A stretch of 16,090 nucleotides of DNA from Solirubrobacterales bacterium (GTDB lineage Bacteria > Actinomycetota > Thermoleophilia > Solirubrobacterales > Solirubrobacteraceae), in the NCBI GenBank assembly GCA_019240015.1, contig JAFAZB010000102.1, forward strand, positions 1 to 16,090. The letters are read 5' to 3'. The notes under the pieces are model-generated. The model was not told the origin of the DNA and searched no databases. It saw nothing but the letters and a program-made list of their open reading frames with translations. The translations under genes were made by a program, and so were the position numbers. Shown one piece after another: positions 13,196 through 16,090 of the stretch. Within the stretch, counting starts at the first letter, position 1. Each line of letters starts with the position of its first letter.

Positions 13196-14275
13196 GTGAC
13201 CTCCGCCGCCGAGACGGATCTGCGCCGCACGCCGCTGTTCGAACGCCATCGGGCCGCGGGCGCGAAGCTCGTCGAGTTCGCCGGCTGGGAGCTGCCGGTC
13301 CAGTACGCGGGCATCCGCGAGGAGCACCTGGCGGTCCGCCGCGCGGCCGGGGTGTTCGACGTCTCGCACATGGGCCAGATCCACACCCGGGGACCGCAGG
13401 CGCAGGCGCTGCTCCAGCGGGTGCTCTCCAACGACGTCCGCCGGATTCCCGAAGGTGGCGCCCAGTACGCGCTTATGTGTCGCGAGGACGGCGGGGTGCT
13501 CGAGGACCTGTTCACCTACCGGCTCGGAGAGTGCGAGTACCTCACGGTCACCAACGCCGCCAACCACGAACGCGACCTCGCGTGGCTGCTCGCGCAGGCG
13601 GGCGAGTTCGATGCGGACGTGATCGACCGGCGGGCCGAGTTCGCGATGCTGGCCGTGCAGGGACCGGGAGCAAGGGAGCTGGTGCGCTCGCTCGCCGACG
13701 GCGCGCTGCCTGCTCGCATGCACTGCTGCGAGCGCGCGGTCGTCGGCGCGCCGATGCTCGTCTGCGGCACCGGCTACACCGGCGAGGACGGGGTCGAGCT
13801 GTTGCTGGACCCCGAAGCCGCTGCCGCCGTCTGGGACGCGCTGCTCGCGCACGGCGCGACGCCGGCAGGGCTGGGCGCGCGCGACACGCTGCGGCTGGAG
13901 GCGTGCTTTCACCTGTACGGAAACGACCTGAGCGAGGACCGTGGTCCGATCGAGGCGGGGCTCGGCTGGTGTTGCAAGGAGGAGACCGGGTTCATCGGCG
14001 CGGAGGCGGTGGCGGCGAAGCGCAGCGAGGGTCCCGCCGAGCGGTTGGCGGCGTTCGTGATCGACGGCCGAGGAATCGCTCGCGCCGGCAATCCGATCCT
14101 CGGAGGTGGCGTGGTCACGAGCGGCAGCTACTCGCCGTGCCTGGAGCACGGGATCGGGATGGCATACCTTCCGGCAGCGCAGGCCGAGCCGCAGACGCGG
14201 ATCGAGATCGACGTCAGGGGCGTCACCCGCGCCGCCGTGGTGAAGCGCAAGCCGCTCTACCGAAAGGGGTCGTGA
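13196..14275 (+). CDS. gcvT: Aminomethyltransferase, glycine cleavage system T protein
   Basis: A 359-residue tetrahydrofolate-dependent enzyme. It takes the aminomethyl group from lipoylated GcvH, releases ammonia and forms 5,10-methylene-THF. Motifs: LVEFAGWELPVQYAGIREEHLAVR (25-48), GVFDVSHMGQ (52-61), YALMCREDGGVLEDLFTYRL (91-110) containing D104 at the position of the catalytic Asp, TVTNAANHERDLAWL (117-131), LAVQGPGA, GTGYTGEDGVELL, LGARDTLRLEA, YGNDLSEDRGPIEAGLGW, and a C-terminal RxAAVVKRKPLY segment. Length is normal. The GTG start fits the family N-terminus and sits 6 nt from a -10 box. It opens the gcvT-gcvH-gcvPA-gcvPB operon; 55 bp separate it from ftsZ, leaving no room for a glycine riboswitch. 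gcvH starts 1 nt after its stop. Confidence 0.96.
   Translation: MTSAAETDLRRTPLFERHRAAGAKLVEFAGWELPVQYAGIREEHLAVRRAAGVFDVSHMGQIHTRGPQAQALLQRVLSNDVRRIPEGGAQYALMCREDGGVLEDLFTYRLGECEYLTVTNAANHERDLAWLLAQAGEFDADVIDRRAEFAMLAVQGPGARELVRSLADGALPARMHCCERAVVGAPMLVCGTGYTGEDGVELLLDPEAAAAVWDALLAHGATPAGLGARDTLRLEACFHLYGNDLSEDRGPIEAGLGWCCKEETGFIGAEAVAAKRSEGPAERLAAFVIDGRGIARAGNPILGGGVVTSGSYSPCLEHGIGMAYLPAAQAEPQTRIEIDVRGVTRAAVVKRKPLYRKGS
14263..14269 (+). promoter_or_regulatory. strong Shine-Dalgarno of gcvH (AAAGGGG)
   Basis: AAAGGGG inside the 3' end of gcvT lies 7 nt before the gcvH ATG. It is one of the clearest ribosome binding sites in the window and contrasts with the absence of one before gcvT. Confidence 0.6.
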
Positions 14276-14276
14276 C

Positions 14277-14663
14277 ATGGCGCAGGCCAGCTATCCGGAG
14301 GACCTGCTCTACCACGTCGAGCACGATTGGGCTCGGGTGGAGGGCGCGCAGGCCACCTTCGGGATCACCTGGTACGCCCAGGACGCGCTCGGGGAGGTCG
14401 TGTACTTCGATCCGCCGAGCGTCGGGACGGAGGTCGCGAAGGACCAGCCTTACACCGAGGTGGAGTCCGTGAAAGCCGTCTCCGACGTGTTCGCGCCGCT
14501 GTCGGGCGAGATCGTCGCGGTCAACGAGGGGCTGGCCGAACACCCCGAGACGATCAACGAAGATCCCTACGGCGAGGGCTGGTTGGTGAAGGTGAAGCTG
14601 TCCGACCCGTCGGAGGCGCAGACGCTGATGGACGCCCCGAGCTACCAGGAAGGGCTCGAGTGA
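14277..14663 (+). CDS. gcvH: Glycine cleavage system H protein (lipoyl carrier)
   Basis: A 128-residue lipoyl-domain protein that shuttles the aminomethyl intermediate among the P, T and L proteins. The lipoylation motif EVESVKAVSDVFAPLSGEIV (61-80) places the modified lysine at K66. Before it come HDWARVEGAQATFGITWYAQDALGEVVYF (16-44), after it VNEGLAEHPETINEDPYGEGWLVKVKL, both typical of GcvH. Length matches the family. The ATG has a strong AAAGGGG 7 nt upstream and lies 1 nt after the gcvT stop. The stop overlaps the gcvPA GTG as GTGA. ESVKAVSD and the family-length N-terminus distinguish it from other lipoyl or biotinyl domains. Confidence 0.97.
   Translation: MAQASYPEDLLYHVEHDWARVEGAQATFGITWYAQDALGEVVYFDPPSVGTEVAKDQPYTEVESVKAVSDVFAPLSGEIVAVNEGLAEHPETINEDPYGEGWLVKVKLSDPSEAQTLMDAPSYQEGLE
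14647..14654 (+). promoter_or_regulatory. Shine-Dalgarno of gcvPA (AGGAAGGG)
   Basis: A purine-rich AGGAAGGG within the end of gcvH is 5 nt before the GTG at 14660 and supports that start over the in-frame open region further upstream in gcvH. Confidence 0.5.
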
Positions 14664-16048
14664 CCCGGTACACCTCGGCCACCGAGGAGGATCGCGCGGA
14701 GATGCTGGCGACGATCGGCGTGGGCGCGATCGAGGAGCTGTTCGCCGACATCCCGGTGAGCGTGCGGCTGAACCGGCCGCTGGCGCTCGGCCCCGGCCAC
14801 TCCGAGCAGGAGATCTACGAGGAGCTCCGCGCGCTGGCCGCGCGCAACGTCAGCACCGAGGACGAGCTCTGCTTCCTGGGCGCCGGGATGTACGACCACT
14901 ACGTCCCGGCGCTGATCGACTCGATCATCCAGCGCTCGGAGTTCCTCACCCCGTACACGCCATATCAGCCGGAGATCTCCCAGGGCGGGCTGCAGGCGAT
15001 GTTCGAGTATCAGACCGCGATCGCCGAGCTCACCGGGCTGCCGATCTCCAACGCCTCGGTCTACGAGGGGCCGAGCGCGGTCGCGGCGGCGGGTTACGTG
15101 GCGAAGCTCGTCAACGGCGCCGGCGGTGAGGGTGGCGGCCGGCGGCGGTTCGTGGTCTCACGAGGCGTTCACCCGCACGCGCGCGAGACGCTGCGCACGC
15201 TCGCGCGTGGCTATCGGATGGAGGTCGTCGAAGCGCCGCTGGCGGCGGGGCTCACCGAGCTGCCCTCGCTCGACGACGAGGTCAGCGCGGTGATCGTCCA
15301 GCAGCCCAACTTCCTCGGCGCGGTCGAGGACCTCGAGGCCTTGGCGCGGGCGGCTCGCGACGCGGGCGCACTGACGATTTGCAGCTGCGACCCGCTCCCG
15401 CTGGCGCTGCTCAAGACGCCTGGCGAGTGCGGGGTCGACATCGCCGTCGGCGAGGGCCAGACGCTCGGCAACCGGCTCGACTTCGGGGGCCCGTCGTTCG
15501 GGTTCTTCGCCTCCACCCAGGCCCTGCTGCGCCAGGTTCCCGGGCGGATCGCCGGCGAGGCTCGCGACCTCGACGGCAAGCGCGGGTTCGTGCTCACGCT
15601 CCAGACCCGCGAGCAGCACATCAGGCGGGAGAAGGCCACCTCCAACATCTGCACCGCGCAGGCGCTGAACGCGCTCTCCGGGGTCATCTACCTCAGCTGG
15701 CTGGGACGGCGCGGGATCGTGGAGCTCGCCGAGCTGATGGTGCAGCGGGCTGCCTATGCCCGGGACCGGCTCGAGACGCTCGACGGGGTCCGCGTGCTTC
15801 ACGCCCAGCCGGTGGTGCGAGAGCTGGCGCTGGAGCTCGACACGCCGGTGCAGCCGGTGATCGCGCGCTGCCGCGAGCAGGGCGTCAACCCGGGCTATCC
15901 GCTCGGCGGCGACTACCCCGAGCATGCCCGGGGTCTCTTGGTTGCGATCACCGAACAGCGCACCAAGGCCCACATCGACCGCCTGGTGGAGGTGCTGGGC
16001 GCGGCGATCGCGGCGCAGCGGCGGGAGCTCCAGCAGGTGGGCGCATGA
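14660..16048 (+). CDS. gcvPA: Glycine dehydrogenase (aminomethyl-transferring) subunit 1
   Basis: A 462-residue N-terminal-type subunit of the split P protein. With GcvPB it decarboxylates glycine and loads the aminomethyl group onto GcvH. Family motifs: YTSATEEDRAEMLATIGVGAIEELFADIP (4-32), LGAGMYDHYVPALIDSIIQRSEFLTPYTPYQPEISQGGLQAMFEYQTAIAELTGL split across residues 73-127, SVYEGPSAVAAA (133-144), a later GEGQTLGNRLDFGGPSFGFFAS region, RIAGEARDLDGKRGFVLTLQTREQHIRREKATSNICT, and the AL..L.G..YLSWLG segment. The PLP-binding lysine belongs to GcvPB and is not expected here. The GTG at 14660 overlaps the gcvH stop (GTGA); the longer open frame back to 14327 is a shadow of gcvH. The stop overlaps the gcvPB ATG as ATGA. 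Confidence 0.96.
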   Translation: MTRYTSATEEDRAEMLATIGVGAIEELFADIPVSVRLNRPLALGPGHSEQEIYEELRALAARNVSTEDELCFLGAGMYDHYVPALIDSIIQRSEFLTPYTPYQPEISQGGLQAMFEYQTAIAELTGLPISNASVYEGPSAVAAAGYVAKLVNGAGGEGGGRRRFVVSRGVHPHARETLRTLARGYRMEVVEAPLAAGLTELPSLDDEVSAVIVQQPNFLGAVEDLEALARAARDAGALTICSCDPLPLALLKTPGECGVDIAVGEGQTLGNRLDFGGPSFGFFASTQALLRQVPGRIAGEARDLDGKRGFVLTLQTREQHIRREKATSNICTAQALNALSGVIYLSWLGRRGIVELAELMVQRAAYARDRLETLDGVRVLHAQPVVRELALELDTPVQPVIARCREQGVNPGYPLGGDYPEHARGLLVAITEQRTKAHIDRLVEVLGAAIAAQRRELQQVGA

Positions 16049-16090
16049 TCCGCGGCGCCGACGACGAGCTGACGATCTACGAGCGCTCGC
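16045..16090 (+). CDS. gcvPB: Glycine dehydrogenase (aminomethyl-transferring) subunit 2 (5' end only)
   Basis: Only 15 codons are in the window: MIRGADDELTIYERS. The ATG overlaps the gcvPA stop as ATGA and has AGGTGG (16035-16040) 4 nt upstream. The LTIYERS stretch resembles the start of GcvPB proteins, where a leucine-isoleucine-phenylalanine/tyrosine-glutamate run leads into the body of the protein. The call rests mainly on position directly after gcvPA, since split P proteins nearly always occur as such a pair. The PLP lysine lies beyond the window edge. Confidence 0.8.
   Translation, partial: MIRGADDELTIYERS

Noticed and set aside
12920..14278. Large minus-strand open frame opposite gcvT
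   Set aside because: Composition is low-complexity and basic, and the + strand encodes a full conserved GcvT over the same interval.
1..16090. tRNA, rRNA, CRISPR, insertion sequence, prophage or defence system
   Set aside because: No cloverleaf, repeat-spacer array, transposase, integrase or defence domain was seen. Every gene belongs to known housekeeping or sugar-nucleotide families.

Overview
This very GC-rich window is almost entirely coding. It carries most of a division and cell wall (dcw) cluster on the + strand, flanked on the left by two divergent heptose-sugar genes and on the right by a glycine cleavage operon. The gene content and order point to a GC-rich actinobacterial lineage. 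FtsZ and FtsQ are adjacent with no FtsA between them, MurE carries a DNPR motif for meso-diaminopimelate, murB lies between murC and ftsQ, GTG starts are frequent, and TAnnnT boxes sit at leaderless spacing. I suspect a Thermoleophilia-like (Solirubrobacterales/Gaiellales) organism, but that placement is inference from layout and not from a marker gene.

Left edge (1-1258, minus strand): hddA (heptose-7-phosphate kinase) and the 5' part of gmhA (sedoheptulose-7-phosphate isomerase), overlapping by 4 nt. They would make an activated D-glycero-D-manno-heptose precursor for a surface glycan or a heptosylated metabolite. A 91-bp gap separates them from the divergent dcw cluster.

Centre (1350-13140, plus strand): murE-murF-mraY-murD-ftsW-murG-murC-murB-ftsQ-ftsZ. 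This covers UDP-MurNAc-peptide assembly (MurB, C, D, E, F), lipid I and lipid II formation (MraY, MurG), glycan polymerisation at the septum (FtsW) and the divisome core (FtsQ, FtsZ). From murE to murC every junction is a start/stop overlap (mostly GTGA or TGATG), so translation is probably coupled. ftsW overlaps murG by 89 nt. murB appears to have its own start-proximal -10 box. ftsZ has a separate well-formed promoter (TTGACT-18 bp-TAACGT) in a 196-bp AT-richer gap that also holds two clean palindromes. The usual leading genes mraZ, rsmH, ftsL and ftsI/pbpB are not next to murE, and no ddl or ftsA is present.

Right edge (13196-16090, plus strand): gcvT-gcvH-gcvPA-gcvPB (the last only begins), the T, H and split P proteins of the glycine cleavage system. 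gcvT looks leaderless and has no room for a glycine riboswitch.

I found no tRNA, rRNA, CRISPR array, insertion sequence or other mobile element, and no convincing undescribed system. No gene-free stretch exceeds 300 bp. The points most worth a second look are the ftsZ upstream palindromes, the shared leaderless-promoter geometry, the ftsW/murG overlap, and unusual motif residues in FtsW and MurG.
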